Source: Isochrysis galbana (Eukaryota > Haptophyta > Isochrysidales > Isochrysidaceae). From it: a DNA stretch of 64,000 nucleotides. Location of the stretch: positions 1,708,793-1,772,792 of the forward strand of contig CM030932.1 in NCBI GenBank assembly GCA_018136815.1, given 5' to 3'. Made by a program: the position numbers and the translations under genes. Positions 42,312 through 52,549 of this stretch are shown piece by piece. Below the pieces are notes generated by a model. That model saw only the letters and a list, made by a program, of their open reading frames with translations. It searched no databases and was not told where the DNA came from. Each line of letters starts with the position of its first letter. The stretch's first letter is position 1.

Positions 42312-44793
42312 CCTAGATGCCCCGTCAGGTCTCAGGTCATCAGGTCTTGGCGACCTGATACCTGATATCAGGACCTGATATCAGGCTGATATCAGGTGGC
42401 CCACTACTATTCTTATAATATATTATAATGGTAAAGCCGATGTTATAATAGTAGTATTCATTCACTCACTCACGCTCATCCTCAGGCTCCTCCACAACCA
42501 TGTCCAACTCCCAAGGCAACACACGAGACTCCCAATCCAAAAGCAAATCTTCGAGCAACAAATTGGTGTGACTTCTTACCAGCCTTTCCACTGTAGTTTG
42601 GCCTAGCCTATTTCTCTTCTTGGAGTGGATCCAATCTTCAACGGACCATGAGCGCTCGCAACCCGAGGCCGAGCAGCTGAGAGCTAGTAAACGGCATGCT
42701 GCCCACCGAAGGTGAGGCCAAGGAGATAAATACACATTCGCCCACTTATACGACGCCATGCTTCGTGCACGATTACCGAATGCTATTTCAGGGGTTAGAT
42801 CATGCATGCCACTTGTGCAGGCCTCTTGGAAGTCGGAGTATTCTGCCAATAAGTCCGGATACGGATGCTCCGCATTGGACATCGCCTTCAGACACTGCTT
42901 CAGCTCAGCCATTTCTTGAGCGGAAAACTTGCGACAGCAAAATTCAGGCTCCAGGCAATATGCAGCAGTCATCACTGGCGCGTGCAAATACTCCCACCTG
43001 GCCATAAAGAGCTCGTGGATTTTGTGCCGTGTGGCCGCATCAACACCATCGAAGGACCGAAGATGCGCATCGATTTGCAACAAATAAGGGTACACCTTGC
43101 CCAAATTTGCTCCAAGTTTTCCATCGGTCAGGCGGAGCAAACGATAGACAGGGTCCATAATCTGCATTGTGGTCCTAAGCGTGTCCATGAGGGATTCAGA
43201 GCGAATGATGCGCTTGACTTCCGTGGCCTTCTCCTTCTTATCCCGAGGCTGTGACTGCACCCACTCGGTGTAGATTGGATCGAGAACTAGGAGCTCTAGG
43301 ATGTTGTGCACGTTCGCGTAGCGACTCACCATGAGGAAAGAAGAGGCAAAGCGCGTTTCGCAAGACCGCAGCAACTCCATCCCTCCCTCAGGCTTAGCCT
43401 CTGCGGGCACTTTCGCACAAAGCATTCGATACTGCGCCAACACCTTCTGATGTGACGTGACAAACGCCACCACGGTCCGGACCTGCTCAATGGCCTGTGC
43501 AAAACGAGGTTCGCCCCAAATAAACTCGCGATCACGCAGGCCCTTCACCCGAATGGTCGCCTTTTCACTGCAAATGTTCTTCAGGAAATTGTCCAAACTG
43601 TGAGTGGGACAGATGAAGCAAAACACAGAAGGGAATTCCCTTGTGATCAATGGGAACGATGCCGTGCAAGCGCCATCCATGCACACCGCAACCACATGTT
43701 CGACGCCAAAAGCACGAATATGTTTGACGATGAAGTTGGCTATGTACGCCGCGTCCTTTGTCGCGCCTGAAGTGTCCTCAGCAGCCAAAAAAAAACCCCC
43801 CACAGGCAACGATGCCAACGCGTTGATAATGGGCCGACTCTGTACATTCGTCCATCCGTCGGAGATGATGGTGACTCCTGTGAGATTGGCCAACAGTTGC
43901 ACCTTTTGCCGGATGTTGGCGTCGAGCCGTTGATCAAGTCGGGGCAGCATCTTCTCCGTGAATATCCTGCGATGGGGAAATCGCAATTCGGCGCCAACCA
44001 GCAAATTTTTCGAGCCACATTTTGCAGTAAGTGCTACAGTGCTACAGCTTCGCGGAAAAGGCGATCGTCGACCAGATCGAGTGGCAAAGCCTTCTTCACA
44101 ATCACTTTCAGCCACGCCTCTGCGACACATTCCGCAGTGATTGCCTGAAAGGGCGATACCATAGCAGAGGGAGGGAATGGTGAGATGGGCCACCTCTCTT
44201 CGCTACTCGCACCGCTCAAGGCCCGACCTTCTGCTTGGCGGTGTACTCGCTCGTCTTCAATCTTTGCCTTCTTGGCCAACTGCCGCGAGCGTAGCCGAAG
44301 CTCCGCAACGACAGCCGCGTGCCTCTCAATCCACGCCGCATGTGGCCGACACGCACGAACGTTCCGGTTTGGCAGAAGCTTGTCCAAGTGTTGCCGAATG
44401 TTCATGGGTCCCCCCACGTACTTGTGGCCGCAGAACAGACATGCCTTGGCCCGCACGCTTTTCGCACGGCCATCCATCTCCTCGATGGTCGACCACTCAA
44501 GGGAAGAGCCCAGCAGCTCATCTATGGGCTGCCTGCCCCACGGTGTGACTGCACCCTCCTGCAGCTCCAGCTCCAGCTCCTCATCATCATTAGTGAGAGG
44601 CATGGCGGCCGCTCGCTCGCTCGCTCGCTCGGGGTGTGGGGCGATGAGCACGTGCCCCCCCCCTTATTTTTTTTGAATTTTATTTTATTCTAAAGTTAGT
44701 AGTAGTAATATCAGCCTGATATCAGGTTATCAGGTCTAGTAGGCCTGATAACCTGATATCAGAACCTGATATCAGCCTGACGGGGCATCTAGG
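42312..44793 (-). mobile_element. hAT-superfamily DNA transposon with complete ends
   Basis: Terminal inverted repeats are CCTAGATGCCCCGTCAGG at the left and its exact inverse at the right. They are flanked by a perfect 8-bp duplication, AGGGAGGG (42304-42311 and 44794-44801). Just inside both ends are many TGATATCAGG palindromes, probable transposase-binding sites. The body carries one minus-strand transposase. The 2482-bp element is structurally complete, and the perfect duplication suggests recent insertion. Confidence 0.92.
42466..44603 (-). pseudogene. hAT transposase, broken by an 8-bp tandem duplication
   Basis: ATG at 44603 (an alternative GTG lies further upstream). The N-terminal part has a zinc-finger (BED-like) motif, CLFCGHKYVGGPMNIRQHL. 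The second part, open from about 44030 to the stop at 42466, has the DUF659-like block ISDGWTNVQSRPIINAL with CMDGACTASFPLI and CPTHSLDNFLKNI. The C-terminal dimerisation region contains SASGCERSWSVEDWIHSKKR and NRLGQTTVERLV. The catalytic-type Asp (SDG, MDG) and Glu (CERSW) positions are visible. The two parts are in different frames, separated by GTGCTACA repeated in tandem at 44031-44046; this 8-nt duplication accounts for the shift. No credible intron is seen there. Unless rescued, the copy is inactive. Confidence 0.85.
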
Positions 44794-44801
44794 AGGGAGG
44801 G

Positions 44802-45554
44802 GAAGAAAGGGCGGTGTCAACGAGAAGGTAGGATTACCTAGACGTAGTAGTAGTAGGCATTAGCCTAGATGAATCTTCTGATGGTTTTATGGTTTTGTTT
44901 AGGTGGTAGGTGGTCTGTGGCTGAGTGGTGGAGGGGGGGGTCAGTATGATGAGGGGTCCGGTGCAGGCGAATGCGTGCGGCGCGCGGCGCGCGCCCGGCG
45001 AGGGTCTGGACAGTTTTGATGATTGCTCAGCCCCTGGGCAGGGGCTGAGAGTGGTTATGCAGGCCCACCCAGGCACAGGCGCCCAGGGGGTGCCTGCGAT
45101 GGAGCGATGGAAGGAGGGGGGCGCGAGGCTCCCGTTGACCCCTACTTATCAAAGTAGGTTGTGTGGCTAGGTGTTTAGCCCCAAGCCTTCGGGGCCCAGT
45201 GACCAATGATAGTGAGTGATAGACAGCAGCATGCAACATTGTGCATTGTGTAGATCAAAGGTAACATCGTAACATCGCAAGGTACGAATGCTCGACGAGA
45301 CACGTCAGTTAGGACGACGTAGCCACTATCGGCTTAGATCTCACACATCTGCAACACAGCCCCTGGCTTCTGTTCATTTAGTCCAAAAACTAGGAATGCT
45401 AGATTCTTGGTCACAAGATGTCCTAGGACATTAAAAGCTCTAACGCCTTCCCCGTGTGAAATTATGTAGTAGTATTTGTATTTAGAGCTCTAGTGATATG
45501 TTTGATGTGGGCTGATTACTCCCCGGCGCTGTTCGGCACACACATGGGTGAGCA
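44802..45554. other. Spacer with reversed family A-related fragment
   Basis: Around 44940-45175 lies GGCGCGCGCCCGGCG, then CAGCCCCTGGGCAGGGGC and CCCCTACTTATCAAAGTAGG. This resembles the reverse complement of the element at 6141 (its head and neighbouring block). The rest to 45554 is moderately AT-rich flank of the next gene. Confidence 0.35.
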
Positions 45555-46415
45555 ATGGGTGAGCGATGGGTGGTGCTGCGATCGTACCACCGATTGCTGA
45601 TCCTCGTGCTGATGGCGGCGGTTTGGGGCGTGGTCGGACTGAGCACTATGCACATCTTCCTCTTCTCCTCGTCAGACTTAACCCATGCTAGCTGGCAGCC
45701 AGTAAGCTTAGCGGGCAGTGGCCCGAAACCTCTCCCATCGCAATCCGAAGACGCACATGAGAACGGGGGTAGCATTGGTTTGCAGAGAGATGCTGAGACT
45801 GCGAGGTCAAGTGGCTCTGTGCGCCTTCAACGAGGCGGCTTAGCGCTGAAAGACCGCGACAGACTGCTGGAAGAGGGTGTCGGTTGGGCACAACTATCAG
45901 TCCACAGGTGGAAGGGGCTTGAAAGCCGGCTGCAGCATCCACTCCAGAGGGTAGAGCATGCGGCTGTTGCGCTTGACGGATTCGACGCCGCCGCCCAGGA
46001 GGCTATCGCGACCACCAGCCAGCTTCCCGTAGTCATGGATGCGCGCGTTGAATCCTCGGACGAGCACGAAAGAGTTGCGGGTCGGGGTGAGGTGTTGCAG
46101 GCACCTCCAAATATCATGGAAGTTGGGGACGAGGCCATCATGCAGTCAGAGGAGTATGGAGATGGGGCGATGGATAATGGCAGCACACTTGAAACTCTGG
46201 ATGCAGAGCTGATCGAAGATTTCGTAAGCGAGACGGCAGCGTTTAATCCCAGTAGATTAAACGAACAGCTGCACACAAAGCAGGAGCCGGGAAAGGAGCT
46301 GGAGGGGCATGATGAGGACAACAACGGAGCGGAGAATGAGGAGGACGAGGGGGAAAGCGGTTGGGCTTGGAAGAAGGTATCGTACTCAAGGGATGGAGAA
46401 AACCAGCAGGGTTGA
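45555..46415 (+). CDS. Putative type II membrane protein with acidic C terminus
   Basis: It encodes 286 aa. A short basic N terminus (MGERWVVLRSYHR) precedes one hydrophobic segment (LLILVLMAAVWGVVGLS, about residues 14-36), the layout of a type II membrane protein of the Golgi/ER. The rest is hydrophilic, Glu/Asp-rich, and ends EDEGESGWAWKK plus a short tail. No enzymatic domain is visible. A frame just after the annotated end reads GLTEEEEWLAKWQRI and stops at about 46455. It would continue the acidic, Trp-containing character, so a short intron (GTATCG...CAGCAG) or a frameshift near 46377-46410 is possible. Two out-of-frame or tandem ATGs precede the start in a repeated ATGGGTGAGC context. 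Confidence 0.5.
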   Translation: MGERWVVLRSYHRLLILVLMAAVWGVVGLSTMHIFLFSSSDLTHASWQPVSLAGSGPKPLPSQSEDAHENGGSIGLQRDAETARSSGSVRLQRGGLALKDRDRLLEEGVGWAQLSVHRWKGLESRLQHPLQRVEHAAVALDGFDAAAQEAIATTSQLPVVMDARVESSDEHERVAGRGEVLQAPPNIMEVGDEAIMQSEEYGDGAMDNGSTLETLDAELIEDFVSETAAFNPSRLNEQLHTKQEPGKELEGHDEDNNGAENEEDEGESGWAWKKVSYSRDGENQQG

Positions 46416-46607
46416 CGGAGGAGGAAGAGTGGCTCGCCAAGTGGCAAAGGATTTAGACGGCTGTCGTGGTGGCGCCAACGTGCAATAGCAACAGGAGGGT
46501 CTATGAGTGCCTTGGGTAGTTGAAGTGGGGCGCAGCCGTGAGGCTCGGGTTGAGGATTTGGGTGGGTGGGTGGGGGGGAGGTTGCTCAATATCAGACATA
46601 GCAACTC

Positions 46608-46860
46608 AGTTTATAATTAGTTCACCCGTGGGGGGGCACAAGCCCCCCCTCTCTCCACTCTCCACTCCTCCCCTGCCATGGGGCCATGGGGGAGGAACCA
46701 CCCATGCTTCTGGCATGCCCGATGGCTTGCCAGGAGCAGACTGCCCTGCTGTCCCACTCTCTCTCTGGCAGGCTCGCTTGCCTCGCTCGCCCTGGCCTGT
46801 CGTGGCCAGCCCATCGCTCCAACCCCCCTCCCCCCCTTGTCGACAGGTGACAGTGACAGA
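46608..46860 (+). repeat. Family A copy, 3'-truncated
   Basis: It begins CAACTCAGTTTATAATTAGTT and continues CCGTGGGGGGGCACAAGCC, GGAACCACCCATGCT, CGATGGCTTGCCAGGAG and GGCCAGCCCATCGCTCC up to TTGTCGACAGG. After that comes a poly-A stretch and CCTTTTAATATTCTCGCC, the tail motif in inverted orientation. Confidence 0.7.
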
Positions 46861-47221
46861 TGTAAAAAAAACCTTTTAATATTCTCGCCTCACACGTGGC
46901 ACGTGGCACTGGGTTACGCTCTCGTAGCCACGCCCATTCCCCTTCCTCACCCCCACTTTCCTCCTTGCGGCAACTTCCCTTATGCTCTACTTACGGGCTC
47001 GGGGCGTGTGGGGCGTATGAGCTGAGCGAGGTGCACCTATCCTCAGCGGTCAGCGGTATGTGGTATGTTCCCGCCTTCCTCCTGTGCTGCTGACGCCGCT
47101 GACGCCGCTGAGTGACCTGTTTATTCTAGATACGTTGTGGGTTTCCGTCGCCGTTGTGTGTTATGCTGCTTTTCGTGTTGTGCCAGTTGTCGGTCGCATG
47201 TCCGAATAATCGATTAGGTGT
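46861..47221. other. Spacer starting with an inverted family A-type terminus
   Basis: AAAAAAAACCTTTTAATATTC and CTCGCCTCACACGTGGCACG at 46865-46905 match other family A ends (35728, 36530, 48107). No gene is supported. A GCTGACGCC duplication lies at 47089-47110. Confidence 0.35.
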
Positions 47222-47800
47222 CGTTCCGTCAATTGTGGGGCATCAGTCGAATTGAGCGATCAACTGTCCATAGTTATCTATACAGCAATATTCACACGTG
47301 ACCCTGATATCAGCGTTTAACATCTACGGCGCGCGCTTTTGGGGACTGGTCTATTTTTGGCAGCAGTTGTCACAGTGTCTTTTTCCTGACGAACCAGCGC
47401 GCAGCGCGCCCCCATGGAGACGCCGTGCGTGCGTATGCCAATTTGATTTTCTGCGGTTCGTCTACGCTTACGCAAACGTCCAGTATAAGAGAGATATCTC
47501 ACGGGGCATGTGTGGTGAGTTTTGCAATCACCCATATGCACGCCGTGCATGCGCACGGCGCGATGTGCATCGGTTCCCCCGCGGGGACGCCGTGCGTGCA
47601 TGCGGAACTTTTTATCTGCTGTTTACCCCAAGTCCTACAATCATGTAAACATCCAGTATAAGAGAGATTTCTCACGAGACCACGTGTGATGAGTTGCAAT
47701 CACCCATGTGCACGCCGTGCACGTGCACAGCGCGATGTGCATCGGTTCCCCCCGCGGGATCGCCGTGCGTGCGCATAACAACTTTTTCTCCCTATGAAGG
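47222..47800 (+). repeat. Family C arrangement: CGTTCCGTC motif followed by tandem units
   Basis: CGTTCCGTC is at 47222-47230. The following 110 bp match 270-400 in inverted orientation. Family C units then start near 47418, 47538 and 47711 (CACGCCGTGC with GATGTGCATCGG and CCCGCGGG). Each later unit is preceded by GAGTTGCAATCACCC or its variant. Confidence 0.7.
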
Positions 47801-47954
47801 TGCACGCCGTGCGTTCACTCTTTCCGCGGGGGAACGCTGGGCGCGGAGTGCGGGCGGGAACCATGGGGGCACGCTATGCGCACGCGCCGCGTCCTTGTGC
47901 ATGTACTAACATAACAGTCTGAGTGAAAACAAAACTATCACATGGCCCTCTTTT

Positions 47955-48042
47955 GACGGAACGCGACTTTTGGATGAGCGGGATAGCGCGTCGTTTTAAG
48001 GGAGCCTCTCGGCGAGACCGAGCGCTTAGGTGGCGTTCCGTC
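47955..48042. repeat. Inverted pair of CGTTCCGTC-type motifs
   Basis: CCTCTTTTGACGGAACGCGAC (47949-47969) and GGCGTTCCGTCGAAAGAGG (48032-48050) are near-perfect inverted copies about 70 bp apart. The same extended motif, GTCGCGTTCCGTCRAAAGAG, occurs singly at 36572, 38132, 55696 and 62167. Confidence 0.6.
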
Positions 48043-48164
48043 GAAAGAGGACCACGCGAACGTTTCATTTCCACATCATCTATGAAGTATGATTAGAAAA
48101 AAAACTTCTTAATATCCTCGCCGCGCACGCGACCCTGCTCAACTAGTTGGCAGCCGCGCCCGCA

Positions 48165-48300
48165 TCCCTTATCGGGGTCCCCCGGTAGCTCTCGGCGGGG
48201 CTGTTGCTGTTGGCGATCGGGAGAAAATTCCCCCCCGAGAGCTCTCGGGGGACCCCGAGAGCTCCTGGGGGGCGTTGGCTCCTGGGGGGTAACATATATT
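48165..48300. repeat. Family E copy
   Basis: GGTAGCTCTCGGCGGGGCTG, GGCGATCGGGAGAAAAT, CGAGAGCTCTCGGGGGAC and GGCGTTGGCTCCTGGGGGG follow the order seen at 770-885. Confidence 0.7.
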
Positions 48301-48429
48301 TTTGCGCCTCTCTCTCGCTGCTCCGTCCCCGTTCACCTTCCCTAACTAAAGCCAGCTGAGTAAGAATTAAAGTGAATGGGAAAAGGAATGAACGAACCGG
48401 CCGAGCTCGCGCGCGCGTGCACCTAGAAG

Positions 48430-50466
48430 ATGGGCGGAGGAGGGAATGATCCGCGACGTGAGGTCGAGGTCAGTGTGGGGCTGCTCATGCCGGCGCCACC
48501 ATCAATGCCAGCCGGTGCGAGGCAGCTGAAGCTCCCAGCTGCACTGCTGGGTTTACGCGGACTCAACAACCTCGGACAGACCTGCTTCATGAACTGCATC
48601 CTTCAAATTTTCCTGCATTGCCCGCCAGTTGTTCGCTTCTTTCTCTCGGACCGCCACAATCGGCTCGCCTGCGTGAATCGTCGGAAGAATGAACAGCAGA
48701 CTGGCGAGCGGGGTGGTGCCGATCCCCGGCCGTGCTTAGCATGCGAGATGGACACAATCTTCGCTGCGTGCTACTCTGGCGTCCAGGCATGTGTGCAGCC
48801 CTCAATAATCCAGATCGATTTTTTGCTTCCAAGCATGTGAAGTCTCGCCACGAATTGGACGCTAGCGGACAGTTGCTCGTGCGGTGAATACCCCTTGATG
48901 CCCTTGTGATTTCGTCCCCGCTAAGATCTGATGCTTACGCCTTGCCCTGCTCACAGACACCATATTCACCACATACTTTTCTTCACGCGATGTGGTGCTC
49001 ATCTGAACACTTTGCCGGGTACGATCAACAGGATGCCCATGAATTTCTCGTCGCGATGCTTGCCGCTATCTATAAATCTTTCCGCGAGCCTGAGATAGCC
49101 CCCGTGACCACGACAAGCACCCCAAGTGTGCTGGAATCATTGTGTGTGCGCGCGCCAACGGCGGGTGGTCAACCTGCTCGCAAGGCATATCAAGATCTCT
49201 CGGCCATCTTCGCGGGCGTGTTGCGCTCCGAGGTAACGTGTGTCAATTGCGGACACATCTCTGTGAAAATGGAAGATTTTGCCGACATCTCACTCGACCT
49301 GACGCGCCAGTACAAATTTGGCGCCGGCGGTGTTGCTGAAGTTGTTCGAAGTAGTGAATTATCGCCGGGGCCGGGCAACGCTTCCTCAGGAGGCGCTGCT
49401 GAATCTCTCACGGCCTGTCTACGTGCTTTCACGGGCATCGAGCACCTCCGCTGCTCCGAGCGCTACTGGTGTGATCAATGCGGCAGTTTGCAGGATTCGT
49501 GAGTGCACGCCACACGGCACTTTTTCAGAATCACGTTGCCTTGGGTCGCAATATTTCGGCTTTGGAGCTATAGAACTCGACTCAGCTTGGGTTAGAAGGA
49601 GGGAGCAGTCATTGACGGCTGCCACCATGTCACCGCGAGATGCACTCGCCTTGTTGCCGCCATCCTTGGACGTTGCTTCTACTTGCTTGGCGTTTGAACG
49701 CTCTGTTGCATCACTCCGTCTCACCTGCGCCTTCCATCTGCTTCTATAAACATACCCCGTACCAGCATATACCACCTGGCCTCCCACACCATGCGGCTGT
49801 GCGCATGGGCTGGCAGAGGGATGTCAGACAGATCTGCTAACCTAAGTGTCAATGATTTTGCAGCCTTCCCGGTACTGATCACCCGGTTCCATGCGCCCGG
49901 ACCCATGCAGATCTAAACAAATGTCGATCGAGCGGCTGCCCAACGTCTTGTGCTTGCAGCTGAAGCGCTTCCGCCAAAGGATGGAGCGAGGTAACCAGGC
50001 TTCTAAGGTGTGTGCGGTAGCTGGGATATGCTGTCTCCCGCATTCAAGTGACAAAGAAAGATTACCTGTACGCACATGGGTCTGAGCAAGCACCCATGCA
50101 TGATACATTTTGAAGGTGGATTCTTTCGTCGAGTTCCCACTCCATTCCTTGAACATGTACAAGTACACATCAGCGTACATCTCATCGCACAAAAGGCGCA
50201 AGGACAGTGCAGGTGCTACAAACGGTGCCAGTGCCAGCGAGAGAACTTCATCAGAGCCATGTCCAGCAGCTGCAGAGCATTTGTACGATCTGTTTGGCAT
50301 AGCTCTACATCATGGTACGATGCAAAATGGGCATTATACGGCATATGTACGGCGCTATGCGTCTTGGTTCCATTGCGACGATGCCTCAATCACACCTGCG
50401 ACACCAACAGCTGTCCGTTCGTGCAAGGCATACTTGCTTTTCTACATTCGCAAGGCCATTTGTTAA
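48430..50466 (+). CDS. USP22/Ubp8-like ubiquitin-specific protease (SAGA-type) without N-terminal zinc finger
   Basis: Four exons (48430-48786, 48957-49498, 49911-50007, 50116-50466) give 448 aa. Catalytic features are complete: Cys box GLRGLNNLGQTCFMNCILQ, CLACEMDTIF, AGYDQQDAHEFLVAML, two CxxC pairs (VTCVNCG, WCDQCG), LPNVLCLQLKRF, His box ALHHGTMQNGHYTAYVR and FHCDDASI. FFLSDRHN, AGYDQQDAHEFL and the YSG...H spacing match USP22/Ubp8, the histone H2B deubiquitinase of SAGA. Family members usually carry an N-terminal ZnF-UBP that docks to SAGA; here only about 40 residues precede the catalytic domain. Intron 1 appears to be GC-AG (CAG/GCATGT), chosen because it keeps the family spacing. Other introns are GT-AG. 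Confidence 0.9.
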
Positions 50467-52549
50467 ATCGTCTCCCATTCATGGATGGCTCATCTCCACG
50501 CACATAATGTGTTTGAGGTGGCGTGGTGCAGGTATGACACGTGTGTAGCATGGACCTCATCAAGGTTTTCTCTCGATTTTTTTTGGGGGGGGGGGCTCTT
50601 GATGATCTCGCCTCGCGCGCGGCCTTGGGATGACTACGTTGAAACCACGCCCGTCCCCTATCTCCCTCCCCTCATCCTGCGGCCACTACCTTCGTCCGCT
50701 ACTTCGGCGCCCGGGATGATTAGGCTAGTAGGGGCGAGCGGCGTGCTTCAGTCCCTAGTGGTCAAGGTTCCCTCCATTCCTCCTACCTACGCCGCTAGGC
50801 GGCCGGCCAGTTAAGCTTTGCCCGTTTACCAGCTCTCACGGGGCGCGATGGCTGTTCGGTTTGGCCGAGATAAACGATAAAGATATGTATGTATAAGAGA
50901 TGCGTTTGGGTGTAGGTGGGCGGTCTCGTCGCGCGAGCCTCGTGTTTTCGAGCGTCTCACGTTCGATTTCGAGTTTCGAGAGACAACCCCTCCTTTTCTC
51001 TTGATGGTTCGACAGCCCCAGATGGTAAGACTTGTTGGCTCCCGACTAGAAACATTGGCATTTGGGCATGCCGGTGCTCATAATGTATTATGCTCGTATG
51101 TGTCTTGGACTAGTGAAATGAAGATTAAAGTCCTAAAATTACTAGTAGTAATATTATAATTTATTACTACTATAATTTATCGAAACCCCATAATCAATTT
51201 GATCTCTTTCTCCTGCGGCGGCGTGCGATGGCGGCCGCAGCGATGGTCGCTGGCCTCGCCAATGGCCAACAGGCACCCCCTCTCGCCATGCTGAGGCGGT
51301 GCCGCGCGTGATGGGCCAGCCCGTCATGTGCAGCACCGTTATTTCGATGGCTGGCGGCAAGCCGCGCACTGCATGCGCGCGAGAGGCTGGCAGCTGGCAG
51401 CAGAAGCCAGCTGGGGCGAGGTGGAGGACGGGCAGGCGAAGCTATGTGCCCGCGCAGGTCTTTGGTCTGCATGCCCGGGGGCAACCGTGCCCGGGGAACT
51501 ACGTTTGTACGTAGTTCGACCATGGGGGGCACGAGCTCCCCCCTCTCTCCATTCCTCCCCTGCTCTGGGGGAGGAACGGAGGAACCACCCACCGGCAACG
51601 TGCACCCCTCCGTTAGCAGCGCCCACATGTCGAACACGCGATGACTACAGACTCGTAGGCAGAGGGCCGTTCGATCGAGCCGGCAGCTGACGCGGTCGTG
51701 GAAGGGTCGTTGATTGTTGCTTGCGGGAAGATGTCTGACAGATCATAGTAAGAGTCGGGTCTGAGAGTGTCTGCCATCGGGCGCTACGAGCGATGAGGTA
51801 GACCGGAGGGCGGAGGATTGCGACGCGTGGCGCCGGAGAGTAGGGGCGAGGCTAGCTAGCGAGCTAGAGAGAGAGAGAATGAGAATGCGAGAGCTTCTTA
51901 GGTCCGAGGTAGACACGGGAGACTACAACGCATGCACTCAAAAAAAGTCTAAGGGCACAGAACCACACAAACTAAACCAAACAGGACGAAAACTAACCAC
52001 ACCTGGACGGACGGCCAGGCGTCGGCACCAGGGCAACTTAGCCACGCGCAGACATGCGACAGAGGGCAGAGGGGTCGGCACAACGAGGGCAGACCTCGCT
52101 GGAGAGCTACGACCGATGGACGAGAGAAGACAGAAGACAGTCATGGAACATTTGATGACATCGAGAGAAAGTAAGAGAAGAGGCGGAACACCAATCGACG
52201 AGACCTTAAGGCTTAAAATAACCCGCAGGTTACAAGTAAAAGTCTGTCATCGTATGGAATACGACACTACAGCGACGCACACCACCCGCTCACCGGCCCA
52301 ATCTTCACCACCTGCAGCCGCTCCCACCGCCCCGGCACCCGGCACCGACGCCTCGCGCAAAAACTCCGCCACCTCGGCGCCGCAGAGCGCGCTGCCCCTC
52401 ACATGGCTCTGACGGTCTGACGGTTGATCGATCGGCATCGGCCCCTCTGTACTAAGGTTATACTCCCGCAAGAAAAAGAAAATTTGACGGGCCGACCCGC
52501 CTCGCGCCCCTGGCCGGCTCGGGCGAGAGGATTGGGGCCGCCGCGAGTG
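50467..52549. other. Long intergenic region with a family A head fragment
   Basis: At 50581-50660 is a T/G run with an ATCTCGCC hairpin-like terminus. At 51499-51575 lies a family A head (GTACGTAGTTCGACCATGGG, GGCACGAGC). An ATTATAATTTATTACTAC palindromic patch is at 51152-51180. A purine-rich open frame at about 51879-52412 has no recognised motif and is probably not a gene. Confidence 0.4.

Noticed and set aside
45827-46447. Minus-strand Ser/Pro-rich frame of 206 codons opposite the type II membrane protein
   Set aside because: Ser-rich complement of an acidic coding region; no motif.
51879-52412. Plus-strand frame of 177 codons upstream of TRMT2A
   Set aside because: Basic, Thr/Arg-rich, no ATG context or domain; possibly repeat-derived, not supported as a gene.
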